Of a DNA stretch of 64,000 bases, positions 1 to 8,457 are shown piece after piece. A model generated the notes under the pieces. That model had not been told where the DNA came from. It saw only the letters and a program-made list of their open reading frames with translations, and did not search any database. Both the position numbers and the translations under genes were made by a program. Source of the stretch: Spirosoma taeanense (GTDB lineage: Bacteria > Bacteroidota > Bacteroidia > Cytophagales > Spirosomataceae); NCBI RefSeq assembly GCF_013127955.1, contig NZ_CP053435.1, positions 3,881,001-3,945,000 of the forward strand. Direction: 5' to 3'. Position 1 is the first letter of the stretch. Each line of letters opens with the position of its first letter.

Positions 1-341
1 ACTTTGACGATTCGCCGGACACGGTCCAGATTGCCCAGTTCGGCTTTCAGCGTCGACAGCAGCGATACGGTTGTAATTCGGGCGGCTTCGTACCCCTGCT
101 CGACCGTCAGATCTTTACCTAGTTTACCGGTGATACCCGAACCATCGGCACGGCTCGATACGTGTCCGGCCAGAAACACCAGGTTACCCGTCCGAACCGC
201 CTTTACGTAGTTAGCCATGGCTTTAGTAGGCGGAAACAGAGCAAGCCCCATGCTGGTCAGTTTCTGCTCGACGGCCTGCCCGTTGGAGCGATTCAGGAAC
301 GTAAGCAGCACAAGAGTGAGTACGGTAAACGCTTTTTTCAT
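1..341 (-). CDS. RidA/YjgF-family protein with signal peptide (3' part outside window)
   Basis: Reads leftward from ATG at 341 and runs off the window edge. The first 23 residues (MKKAFTVLTLVLLTF...) form a signal peptide, so the product is exported, unlike cytosolic RidA. The mature part shows RidA-family blocks: GNLVFLAGHVSSRADG, then GKDLTVEQGYEAARITTVSL, then LKAELGNLDRVRRIVKV. Family members are trimeric enamine/imine deaminases or binding proteins; the catalytic arginine region lies beyond the edge, so activity cannot be judged. The start overlaps the stop of the upstream acetyltransferase as ATGA, so the two are co-transcribed and probably translationally coupled. Confidence 0.88.
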   Translation of the reverse strand, partial: MKKAFTVLTLVLLTFLNRSNGQAVEQKLTSMGLALFPPTKAMANYVKAVRTGNLVFLAGHVSSRADGSGITGKLGKDLTVEQGYEAARITTVSLLSTLKAELGNLDRVRRIVK

Positions 342-865
342 GCGGGTGAAATAAGTTTTTTCATGACAAAAAATTCGAGCGGCTGCTTCGGTATGCCAAA
401 GCGCGGGTCATCCATCGGGAAAGGTTTTGTTTCGCCGGTAGGCTGATAACCGCGTCGCTGATACCAGACAATGAGTTCGTGGCGGGCCGTGATGACCGTC
501 ATCGTTACGGCCCGGTAACGCCGTTCGCGGGCCATGTCTTCGGCGGCCGTCAATAATCGCCGACCAATGCCACCCGTCTGCGCTTCGGGCGCCACCGTCA
601 GCATCCCCAGATACAGCTCATCACCTTTCTGCTCCAGATAAACGCAGGCCAGCAACCGGCCGGCCTCTTCGTACTTGAGGATAGTAGCGGCCGGGTTCTG
701 CAGCATAGCCCGCAGACTGTCTTCATCGGTGCGGATGCCGTCGAGCAGGTCGGCTTCGGTTGTCCAGCCTTTGCGGGAGCTTTCGCCCCGGTAGGCACCG
801 TTGACCAGTTTATTCAGGGCCGGAATATCCGCTTCGGTAGCGGGTGCAATAGATACGCAATTCAT
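338..865 (-). CDS. GNAT family N-acetyltransferase
   Basis: A 175-residue GNAT enzyme transferring an acetyl group from acetyl-CoA to an unknown amine. The acetyl-CoA loop is visible as VAPEAQTGGIGRRLL at about residues 91-105, followed by the usual C-terminal ERRYRAVTMTV...YQRRGYQPTGE strand-helix-strand. The ATG at 865 is preferred over an upstream in-frame TTG at 874, because the TTG lies inside the TATCTTTG promoter box. It is the first gene of a two-gene operon with the RidA-like gene (ATGA overlap at 338-341). The substrate is unknown. Confidence 0.88.
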   Translation of the reverse strand: MNCVSIAPATEADIPALNKLVNGAYRGESSRKGWTTEADLLDGIRTDEDSLRAMLQNPAATILKYEEAGRLLACVYLEQKGDELYLGMLTVAPEAQTGGIGRRLLTAAEDMARERRYRAVTMTVITARHELIVWYQRRGYQPTGETKPFPMDDPRFGIPKQPLEFFVMKKLISPA

Positions 866-871
866 TGGGCG

Positions 872-899
872 CAAAGATAGAGCGCAGAAGTCGTTACAA
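872..899 (-). promoter_or_regulatory. Bacteroidota-type promoter of the GNAT/RidA operon
   Basis: On the minus strand TTG (897-899) is followed by 17 bases and then TATCTTTG (872-879), which fits the TTG...TAnnTTTG consensus of Bacteroidota sigma factors. The ATG begins only seven bases after the -7 box, so the transcript would be leaderless or nearly so. This is inferred from sequence only. Confidence 0.5.
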
Positions 900-909
900 G
901 GTTTGTTTA

Positions 910-1771
910 GAAGGTGTTTGGGAATTAAGAGAGGTTGAGAGTCGTGTCAACTTTGTTGTGACCAAACGACAAAGCAATGACCAAACAGTGGCAACCACTG
1001 ACCGACTCCCAATGGGCGGCAATTTCGCCCTTCTTCGACCTTAAACGCAAGCGAAAGCATGATTTACGACAGATTATCAACTGCATTCTCTGGCTTTTAC
1101 CAACCGGCTGTCAGTGGCGGAACCTACCCCATGGCTGGCCTCACTGGCAGGCGGTATACTATTACTTCGACAGATGGAAAGCAGATAATCTGTTTGAACG
1201 AGTGAATGCGGCTCTCAATGAGTTGGACCGTAAACAAGTGGATAAAATGCCTACGCCCTCGTTAGTATGCATTGATTCACAGAGTATTAAGTTGAGTCCA
1301 ATGATTGGTAAGGAGCGTGGTCTTGATCCCAATAAACGGGTCAACGGGCGCAAAAGACAATTCATTGTCGACACCGAAGGGCGGCTTTGGGTAGCTCACG
1401 TCCATGCGGCTAACGAAGCGGATGGTCCGGCTGGCTGCATCCTGGTAAGTAGTCTATTGTGGCGGGTTGGTGAGCGCTTGGAGAAGGTGATGGGTGACCA
1501 AGCTTACAATGGCGTATTTGCCAAAGAATTAGCCCACTGGAGCATTGATTTTGAGAAAGCTTCTCGGCCTGAATCGGCTCAGGGGTTTGTGCCAATTGCC
1601 AAGCGATGGGTGGTTGAGAGAACGATTGGCTGGACGAACTTCTTCCGCCGGATCGTCAAAGATTACGAGTATACGCTATCATCTTCGGTGAGTTGGCTGT
1701 ATTTAGCTAATATTCAGATCATGCTGCAACGAATTGGACTGCTTGACCAAAGATAATTCCCAAACATGTTC
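910..1771 (+). mobile_element. Complete IS5-family insertion sequence (862 bp)
   Basis: Imperfect 18-bp terminal inverted repeats: GAAGGTGTTTGGGAATTA at 910-927, and at 1754-1771 a sequence whose complement reads GAACATGTTTGGGAATTA. Both ends are flanked by TTA (907-909 and 1772-1774), a 3-bp TNA target duplication typical of the IS427-like part of IS5. One intact transposase fills the interior, and its stop codon lies inside the right repeat. Intact ORF and matching target duplication suggest a recent insertion. It marks the left border of the AT-rich island. Confidence 0.9.
977..1756 (+). CDS. IS5-family transposase (DDE)
   Basis: A single 259-residue ORF. The N-terminal part (LTDSQWAAISPFF...CQWRNLP) is the DUF4096-like DNA-binding region of IS5/IS427 transposases. 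Candidate DDE residues are in CIDSQSIK (about residue 96), GDQAYNG (about 174) and VVERTIGW (about 215). It is not split into two frames, so no frameshift is needed. The TAA stop at 1754-1756 forms the inner end of the right inverted repeat. Confidence 0.93.
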   Translation: MTKQWQPLTDSQWAAISPFFDLKRKRKHDLRQIINCILWLLPTGCQWRNLPHGWPHWQAVYYYFDRWKADNLFERVNAALNELDRKQVDKMPTPSLVCIDSQSIKLSPMIGKERGLDPNKRVNGRKRQFIVDTEGRLWVAHVHAANEADGPAGCILVSSLLWRVGERLEKVMGDQAYNGVFAKELAHWSIDFEKASRPESAQGFVPIAKRWVVERTIGWTNFFRRIVKDYEYTLSSSVSWLYLANIQIMLQRIGLLDQR

Positions 1772-1774
1772 TTA

Positions 1775-2420
1775 AGCTACTAAATAGGAAGCTTAGTTTC
1801 AATCTGGTTTAACTGCTCGGTGGTTAGCTATTACCACTTTTCCATACCCATTTGGATAATTTAGCTTATGGTGATACACTTACTAAATTGATATGGGTAT
1901 AAATAGTTAAATACTATTTTTAACCGTACTTTAACACAAGGCGATCCTTATAAACTTGCAATAGCCAGATTAGTAGCCAGTTAATTATATATACACAAAT
2001 CTACTATCGTAAATATTTTTTTAACCTGAAAACAGTAAAGTCGAGCTCTTGTAACTCAAATTGCTAATCACTTTAGAAGTAGCCTATAAGCCTGTAAATG
2101 CTTTGTTTTTATCAGAACACTATAGTACCGGGCACAAATATGGCTATATAGACCCATAAGTTCTACTAATGTATTTTAATATCGTACTGCAATGAAACTA
2201 TATAGCGACATAACATTTCACCGATTACTCAAAAGATTTTACTGCTCACCAAGTAAGTGATACCTTACATGAACCTATAGTTGCATCTATCTTAGGTAAT
2301 TCAACTTACCCTATATAGAGCGCATCACAGGATCAGTGCGCAAATGATAATATCAATTACACACCATTAACCCTGCATCTACATATCTACAAATTTTTAC
2401 AACGCTTAATTATAACTAGC
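1775..2420. other. AT-rich stretch without an intact gene
   Basis: No open frame of useful length on either strand. Short plus-strand stretches look like decayed coding sequence, for example about 2072-2158 (TLEVAYKPVNALFL... ending in a stop), but I cannot assign them to a family. The base composition matches the AT-rich genes that follow rather than the GC-richer flanks, which suggests older remains of the same transferred island. Confidence 0.45.
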
Positions 2421-2863
2421 CCTAAGCGCACCCAGCCCTTAAACGGAGGGGTATCCTCTGGACACAAACTTAGGCTGTTTGTGACAAATGAAGATGTACT
2501 ACAGACTCAGCACGGCAATGGTGCTAAGTTTAAACTATGTGACTACTTCGACCTGATCGGTAGTAGCAGTACAAGCTCAATTATATCAGTTTGCTCAGCC
2601 ATTGGCATGAAGGTAAAGACATAAAGGTAAAGTATTTTTAAATCGGATGCATCTACTTCGATGATAAACATAAATGGTTTTGAGATTTTAAACCAACCAA
2701 GGCCAAGTATAATGCTAATCTGCTTGAACGGGAAATATAGCTTGGTCTCGGCGATATATCCCTTGTATGTGACAGAACCCTGACGGATTTGTGCATATTT
2801 ATCAAAAGGTTCAACACCATAGGTGTAGCCGATTACTGCACATCAAAAAGGAAAGTTTCATAA
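2421..2863 (+). pseudogene. Decayed patatin-like phospholipase gene
   Basis: Two plus-strand segments in different frames match the patatin fold in order. The first (2421-2624) has LNGGVSSGH where patatins have the DGGGxRG oxyanion loop, then KLCDYFDLIGSSSTSSII where intact members have DYFDLIAGTSTGGII, ending in TAA. The second (about 2654-2863, other frame) has KWF, AKYNANLLEREI, an in-frame TAG at 2738, LGLGDISL and DLCIFIKRFNT, corresponding to the GDITL and TGLCIVTKR blocks. The nucleophile elbow GTSTG has become SSSTS. With a frameshift, internal stops and lost motifs the gene is dead. It ends 12 bp before the TIR gene, so it was probably the first gene of that operon. Confidence 0.72.
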
Positions 2864-2874
2864 CAAAGAAGTAG

Positions 2875-3660
2875 ATGAAGAAACAGATGCATTCCAGTCT
2901 AGAAAGCCATGTCTACTATTGGTTAGATTATACTTATAAAAACTTTAGATCCAACGTAGTAAAAATCGATAACAAGAAAGCTATTTATAAAAATCAAAAT
3001 AAAGCTATGTTAGTAAATTCATGTTTTATTAGTTATCGGCACTTAAGCGATAATTATGAACTCCCTAAATTTATTGAGCAATTTCATAAAGTCCTTAACG
3101 CTCAATTAATAGCCGAAGTAAAAGGTGGAATCTATCTTGACAAAAGAAGGATGAAAGGAGGAGACTTTGTTGACGAGTCCTTAGCTAAAGCATTATGCGA
3201 GAGCGGCTGTATGATAATGATTTTTTGCCCTCTTTATTTTGATAATGAAAACTTATATTGTACACGTGAATTTTTATCAATGGAAAGACTTGAAAAATTC
3301 CGTAAGCATTACTATACCGGCAATAAAGGCCTTATTATACCTATCATATATAAAAATATTGGATACTATAAGTCAAAAAACGCCATTAATAATAGGGAAT
3401 GTTATGATTTCTCAAATTTTGGTCTTTGGGGAGGAGCCGATATCTTAAAGAGTAAAGAAATGAATTTAGCCATTCGGGAAATGGCTAAATCAATCGCGCA
3501 ACAATTTAGAGATTTTAAAAATACATACCCCATGTGTGAGCACGACGGAAAGCATGAGATGGTTTCTGAAGCGGAAGCTAGAAAATGGCTAAAGGCAAGT
3601 TGGGATGATAGTAATGAATACCCTAATGAAAAATTTCCTTTTGACGAAGATAATGATTAA
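2875..3660 (+). CDS. TIR-domain protein
   Basis: A 261-residue protein with a TIR fold from about residue 47: NSCFISYRHLSDN (first strand), GGIYLDKRRMKGGDF (BB-loop region), SGCMIMIFCPLYF and then CTREFLSMERL, where E132 sits at the position of the catalytic glutamate of TIR NADases. An alternative ATG at 3007 starts exactly at the TIR domain. I keep the longer form because 44 codons stay open in AT-rich DNA, but those codons could be a remnant of the patatin gene upstream. It ends five bases before the STAND gene, forming an operon. A pairing of a TIR-like protein with a KGG-type ATPase/NB-ARC/TPR protein is also known from actinobacterial FxsC/FxsT; that relationship is inferred. Confidence 0.82.
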   Translation: MKKQMHSSLESHVYYWLDYTYKNFRSNVVKIDNKKAIYKNQNKAMLVNSCFISYRHLSDNYELPKFIEQFHKVLNAQLIAEVKGGIYLDKRRMKGGDFVDESLAKALCESGCMIMIFCPLYFDNENLYCTREFLSMERLEKFRKHYYTGNKGLIIPIIYKNIGYYKSKNAINNRECYDFSNFGLWGGADILKSKEMNLAIREMAKSIAQQFRDFKNTYPMCEHDGKHEMVSEAEARKWLKASWDDSNEYPNEKFPFDEDND

Positions 3661-3665
3661 ACAAT

Positions 3666-6600
3666 ATGAGACAAGGCAAGATTTTTACATTTTACTCATT
3701 TAAAGGTGGTACAGGCCGCACAATGGCTGTAGTAAATATCGCGGCTTTATTAGCGGCACCTAACCAAGCAAGCTTTAAAACATCAATGAAGGCGTTGATT
3801 ATTGATTGGGACCTTGAAGCGCCAGGCCTTCATCGATATCTTAGACCTCACTGCTTAAATTTTATAGAAAAAGTTAACTTAGATAGCCATGAAGGTCTAA
3901 TTGATTATTTCATTGAAATCAAAAAAGAAGTTGATAAAATTTATAATAATTCTTTAACATCTTCTCAATGCGAGGAAGTTATAACGTCTGTACCTCTTGA
4001 TAGATATATTATTCGATCAGATATAAGTGGTATTTATTTCTTAAAAGCGGGTAGCTTTACCGAAGGTTATGCAAAAAAAATAAGCGAATTTAAATGGGAG
4101 GAGCTTTTTCGAAGGGCTCCTTATATATACAAAAAGTTTGCAGATAAGCTTTCCAACGATTATGACTTTACATTAATAGATTCTCGAACAGGTCTTACTG
4201 ACACAAGTGGTATATGTACCATGCTTCTTCCTGAGAAGCTTATTCTTGTCTTTACACCAAATAATCAAAGTTTAGAGGGGGTGGTTGATATCGGAAGACG
4301 TGCTACTAAATATCGTTTAAATTCTACTGATATGCGCCCACTTAAAGTGTATCCATTACCATCTCGGATAGAAATGGCAGAAAAGGAGTTAAGAGAGCAA
4401 TGGAGACGTGGCAGCACAATTAAAAAGATTAATGGATACCAAGTAATTTTTGAAAATTTATTTGAAGATATATACCAGCTTAGGAATATAGATTTCACAG
4501 ATTACTTTGACGAAATCCAAATTCAGCATGAGCCGCGTTTCTCATATGGTGAGGAGATAGCTGTACTAGACAGAAATCAAACAGATCGCCTTTCTATGGC
4601 GGAGAGCTATGAAAAATTTTTAAGTAGACTCCTTTCAGATGAAATGATATGGAAATATAAAAAATTCCCCAATAACCATAACCTGCCTGATCGGATTCCG
4701 ATAATTGGCCGTGAAGAAGAATTGAATGAACTCATGAAAGTTATTCATTCTCGATTCCCCATTATTAGCATTCATGGACCAGCTGGAGTTGGTAAAACTA
4801 TTCTTGCCCTTGAAATTGGCCATCTATGTCTAGAGCGTCCAATAACTGTGAATCTAAAAACTGCTAACTTTGAATTCATTATTTGGATTTCATCAAAAAA
4901 TAAACTTGATAAAATAAGAAGTCTAAATGATTTTTTCAACACTATAGCAAATGTTATGGGTTTTTCTAGAATAACGCAAATATCAAGCTCAGAAACTAAT
5001 GCGCAAACGAAAGAGGCCGCTATTTGCAATCTTTTAAGCTCATACAAGGTCTTAGTTATAATTAATAATCTTGAATTAAATCAAACCGATGATGATATAC
5101 TTACTTGGTTAAAGAATATTCCTGAGCCTAGTAAAGTTCTCATAACTACCCGTGCTAAGCATGACGATATTCCTTCTTGGAAAATGCATTTGGATGGCTT
5201 AAACCATCAAGAACAACAGGACTTAATAGACAAACATATTACTTCAATAGGCTTAACTAGGGAATATTTAGTTAAAATAAAAGAAGTTAACGAACTATTT
5301 GATAAATCGAATGGTAATCCTAAGGTGCTTGAGCTCCTTGTCGGTATAATTAAGACTAGTACTATTGATGATTTATCTTCAAGGCAACACATGCTTGATG
5401 CATTAGATAGCAATGATACAGAAGCAGTGTTTAATTTTTTTCATGAGGAGATCTGGAAGACCTTAAGTGAAAATGCTAAATGTATACTGATGACTATTCC
5501 ACTCTTTGTTGGTACCCTGTTTATTAAAAAAGATGCTTTATGCGAAATTAGTGGCTTAAATCCGCTTGAATTCTCAGAATCGATTATTCAACTAATTGAT
5601 CTGAATCTAGTCAGAAACAATAATGACAACCGTTATTTTGTCCATCCAATTACAAGAGAGTTCGGTCGTTCTAAGTTACAAAGTGAGTCCACATTTGAGG
5701 ACAACGTTAGGAGTAGATGGATCAATTACTATATGAGTTTTGTTAATAAGACGATCATACGAGAAGATCCTAAAGAGGTTTATTGGAATGTATTAGTATC
5801 TGATCAAATGCTTGATCTTGACCCTGAATGGACAAGTATTATTGAAGTAATGAAATGGGTATACGAGAAAAGGCCTGAAGAACTTCTTAAGTTTGTAATG
5901 TTATTAGTGCATTATATGGACAGTAGGTTCCACAACCAAGAACGGTTAATGTTTGTTCAAAAAGCTATTGAAACAGCAGAAACAAAAAAAGAATATTTTT
6001 ATGAAGAACTTTTATTAAAAATTGATGCTTTAGGCTGGACTTATGTAGAGGAAAATCAACCAGAAAGAGCAAATGTTATAATTAATAAAGGATTATTAAA
6101 ATTAAATTTTGAAAATAACTTAAGTGTAGATAAAATAAATGCTTTGAATGCGCTTGGTAATGCATGGAAAGCTAGGAGCGCCTTGGAAGCAGGAAAAGAT
6201 TTTAAAATTGTAGACGAGCTTATTGGACAAGCGTTTCGCTATGATATAACAGAGCCTTGGATAAAATTTAGGATAAATATGGCCGCAGGTGATATTTGCG
6301 TCAAGAAAAATGATATTCAGAATGCAGCAAGTTTTTATGAAAAGGCTAGAAATTTTCTTGAGATCTATGGAGGAGAAGGCCATAATTATCAGATTAACCC
6401 GCGTATTGGCATTGCATTTTTGAAGATGGGGAAGCTAGTAGAAGCTGAAAAAACATTTGAAGAGTTACAAACTCTTGAAACCATACCTATTGGTAAATTA
6501 TACGGAAACTATGGAATAGCATTAGTAAATCTTGTTAAAGGTGACATTGATGGGGCACGTCGAACTCTGAGAAATGTTAAAGAAGAGATGAACAGATACA

Positions 6601-6698
6601 CAGCTTCTAATATCTTACAGAATCTGATTGAGAACCTTGAAGTTGATATTATGAAAAATCTCACTAAATATCAACTTGTGAATGCAGTAATCTTATAG
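3666..6698 (+). CDS. MinD/ParA-like ATPase fused to NB-ARC (STAND) and TPR-like repeats
   Basis: A 1010-residue three-part protein. Residues 1-340 form a SIMIBI-type ATPase with deviant Walker A SFKGGTGRT (11-19), IDWDLEAPG (46-54), and LIDSRTG with a TPNNQSLEGV strand after it. Residues about 345-670 form an NB-ARC/STAND NTPase: GREEEL, Walker A GPAGVGKT (about 370-378), Walker B-like VLVIINNLE (462-470), sensor KVLITTR, GNPKVLELL in place of GLPLAL, and an MHD-like FVHPITREFG (about 658). The rest is helical, TPR-like (NPRIGIAFLKMGKLVEAEKTFEEL). In the Walker B position the usual first aspartate (DNLE) is asparagine. STAND proteins oligomerise on ligand sensing and release effectors, so this is the likely sensor/switch for the adjacent TIR. 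The gene is AT-rich, consistent with transfer. Confidence 0.85.
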   Translation: MRQGKIFTFYSFKGGTGRTMAVVNIAALLAAPNQASFKTSMKALIIDWDLEAPGLHRYLRPHCLNFIEKVNLDSHEGLIDYFIEIKKEVDKIYNNSLTSSQCEEVITSVPLDRYIIRSDISGIYFLKAGSFTEGYAKKISEFKWEELFRRAPYIYKKFADKLSNDYDFTLIDSRTGLTDTSGICTMLLPEKLILVFTPNNQSLEGVVDIGRRATKYRLNSTDMRPLKVYPLPSRIEMAEKELREQWRRGSTIKKINGYQVIFENLFEDIYQLRNIDFTDYFDEIQIQHEPRFSYGEEIAVLDRNQTDRLSMAESYEKFLSRLLSDEMIWKYKKFPNNHNLPDRIPIIGREEELNELMKVIHSRFPIISIHGPAGVGKTILALEIGHLCLERPITVNLKTANFEFIIWISSKNKLDKIRSLNDFFNTIANVMGFSRITQISSSETNAQTKEAAICNLLSSYKVLVIINNLELNQTDDDILTWLKNIPEPSKVLITTRAKHDDIPSWKMHLDGLNHQEQQDLIDKHITSIGLTREYLVKIKEVNELFDKSNGNPKVLELLVGIIKTSTIDDLSSRQHMLDALDSNDTEAVFNFFHEEIWKTLSENAKCILMTIPLFVGTLFIKKDALCEISGLNPLEFSESIIQLIDLNLVRNNNDNRYFVHPITREFGRSKLQSESTFEDNVRSRWINYYMSFVNKTIIREDPKEVYWNVLVSDQMLDLDPEWTSIIEVMKWVYEKRPEELLKFVMLLVHYMDSRFHNQERLMFVQKAIETAETKKEYFYEELLLKIDALGWTYVEENQPERANVIINKGLLKLNFENNLSVDKINALNALGNAWKARSALEAGKDFKIVDELIGQAFRYDITEPWIKFRINMAAGDICVKKNDIQNAASFYEKARNFLEIYGGEGHNYQINPRIGIAFLKMGKLVEAEKTFEELQTLETIPIGKLYGNYGIALVNLVKGDIDGARRTLRNVKEEMNRYTASNILQNLIENLEVDIMKNLTKYQLVNAVIL

Positions 6699-7030
6699 AA
6701 TAGAAGCGTTATCACTGATAGTTAGGCAGAGGAACAGTTGTGAATTTACCAAAAACGAGCAGGTTATATGAGGTGGTCCTGTTTAGCCGGACAGTCAACT
6801 ATGCAAGTTTTGATTTAACATTAGGTAATAGTTCTGCTCAAATTGCTCAGGGCTAATGTTGCCCAGCGACGAATGCCGCCGTTTCCGATTGTAATAGCAT
6901 TCAATGTAATCGAACAATTCAATACGGGCATCTTCTAAGGAGCGAAATACGCCATTTTCAAACAGCTCAGCTTTCAAGCGGGACCAATAGGATTCCATAA
7001 ACGCGTTGTCATAGGGATCATCAGGACGAC

Positions 7031-7046
7031 CGCTCAGGCGGCCCTG
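7031..7046 (-). repeat. 16-bp hairpin insertion 1, in OrfB of element A
   Basis: Plus-strand sequence CGCTCAGGCGGCCCTG, placed between GGACGAC and TCATACT. Removing exactly 16 bases restores the conserved SMSRPDDPYDNAF reading, matching element B. With the preceding C it can form the stem CCGC/GCGG around the loop TCAG. In the coding direction the site is followed by GTCG. See the insertions at 8777 and 10255. Confidence 0.75.
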
Positions 7047-7269
7047 TCATACTTTGTCGAAAACGATGGTCAGCCAGAGTTTGGCGGAACGCTTTACCGA
7101 TATACTGCCCACCTCGATCAGAATGGATAATACTGTCTGCTGCCAACTGATTGGAGCTAATCGCTTTACGCAACGCACTAAGCACCAAGTCTTCTCCCAT
7201 GTTGTCAGCTAGAGTCCATGAGATGGTCCAGTTTTGCCGGACAGTCTAAGTGCTTAACTTAGCTGTACC

Positions 7270-7564
7270 ATGAGCCAAAACAAATCCGTGCTGATGCCTC
7301 GTCGAAAGTACGATGAGGATTTCAAAAAAGAAGCTGTTCGCCTAGCTACTACTGGTGACCGGACCGTTGCTGATGTGGCCCGTTCACTGGGCATCTCGGA
7401 GAATCTGCTCTATCGTTGGAAAGGGAATAAAAAAGCAGGCCACCCGGATGGTAGCACCGTGATCTATCGAGGAATATGAGCGGGTCCGGGAACAACTTCG
7501 TCGTGTCGAGCAGGAACGCGAAGTGTTAAAAAAAGCGTTGGCCATTTTCAGCCGGATGACCTGA
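7270..7564 (+). pseudogene. OrfA (HTH) of element B, frame broken
   Basis: Starts MSQNKSVLMPRRKYDEDF and has the IS3 OrfA helix-turn-helix (VADVARSLGISENLLYRWKG). The frame then changes by +1 between about 7435 and 7470: the starting frame ends in TGA at 7477, while the leucine-zipper part continues in another frame (EEYERVREQLRRVEQE...KKALAIFSRMT) to TGA at 7562. A loss of two bases in ATCTATCGAGG would explain it. The A7G slippery run for -1 frameshifting into OrfB is at 7528-7535 but can no longer be reached from the OrfA start. Confidence 0.7.
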
Positions 7565-7566
7565 CG

Positions 7567-8457
7567 GTGGTCTATAAACTGGTTACTGAACTGAGTAATC
7601 ACCACCCGATTCAAGTAATCTGTCATGCCTTGGAGATCAGCCGAAGTGCCTACTATGAATATCGACGGGGCTTGAGCTATCAAGTATCTGAAGAGAAACG
7701 AAAGCTCATTGGTGCTATGCAGAAAAGTTTTGCCGATCATCGTCGTCGATACGGCAGTCGTCGGTTAACGCCGGAATTACAAGAGCAAGGTTATTCGGTG
7801 GGACGGCATCAACTCCGACGGCTGATGCGCCGTGAAGGATTAAGGGCAATTCAGCCCCGAAGCTTTATTCCCCGAACGACGGACAGCCGCCATAATGGAC
7901 CTCTTAGTCCTAATTTGTTAGCAGATAGCCCATTTCCTGCCGCGCCAGGGTGTGTACTGGTTGGGGATATTACATATATTCCGTTGGTTACTGGAGAATG
8001 GGCCTATCTGGCTGCCTGGATGGATCTGTATTCTCGCCTGATCGCAGGCTGGCAGATCGAATTACACATGGAAGAATCGCTGGTCCATGAGGCCTTGAAA
8101 AAAGCCTTATTGCGTCGCAAACTGAATCCGAATGCGATCGTACATTCCGATCGGGGTGGCCAGTATATTGGCAAGTCATTCCGCAATACCCTACTTACTA
8201 ATCAAATTCAACAGAGTATGAGCCGACCCAACGATCCGTACGACAATGCGTTTATGGAATCCTGCTGGTCCAGGTTGAAAGCTGAACTATTAGAAAACGG
8301 AGCCTTCCGCTCACTGGAAGATGCCCGAACTGAGTTATTTGATTACATTGAATGCTATTACAATCGGAAACGGCGGCATTCGTCGCTGGGCAACATTAGC
8401 CCTGAGCAATTTGAGCAGAACTATTACCTAATGTTAAATCAAAACTTGCATAGTTGA
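7567..8457 (+). CDS. IS3-family OrfB transposase of element B (uninterrupted)
   Basis: A 296-residue integrase-core protein with the HTH_21 region (KRKLIGAMQKSFADHRRRYGSRRLT) and DDE residues in LVGDITYIPL, VHSDRGGQYIG and DNAFMESCWSRLKAE. It ends with the IS3 signature RRHSSLGNISPEQFEQ. Normally it is made as an OrfAB fusion through a -1 shift at the A7G run (7528-7535). The GTG at 7567 is only the first start codon in frame. With orfA broken, transposition would need an OrfA from elsewhere. Its stop overlaps the right inverted repeat. Confidence 0.88.
   Translation: MVYKLVTELSNHHPIQVICHALEISRSAYYEYRRGLSYQVSEEKRKLIGAMQKSFADHRRRYGSRRLTPELQEQGYSVGRHQLRRLMRREGLRAIQPRSFIPRTTDSRHNGPLSPNLLADSPFPAAPGCVLVGDITYIPLVTGEWAYLAAWMDLYSRLIAGWQIELHMEESLVHEALKKALLRRKLNPNAIVHSDRGGQYIGKSFRNTLLTNQIQQSMSRPNDPYDNAFMESCWSRLKAELLENGAFRSLEDARTELFDYIECYYNRKRRHSSLGNISPEQFEQNYYLMLNQNLHS

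Noticed and set aside
2545-2848. Minus-strand open frame of about 100 codons (VIGYTYGVEPFDKYAQ...)
   Set aside because: It has no start codon, and the plus strand of the same stretch gives patatin blocks in order; the minus reading is a shadow.
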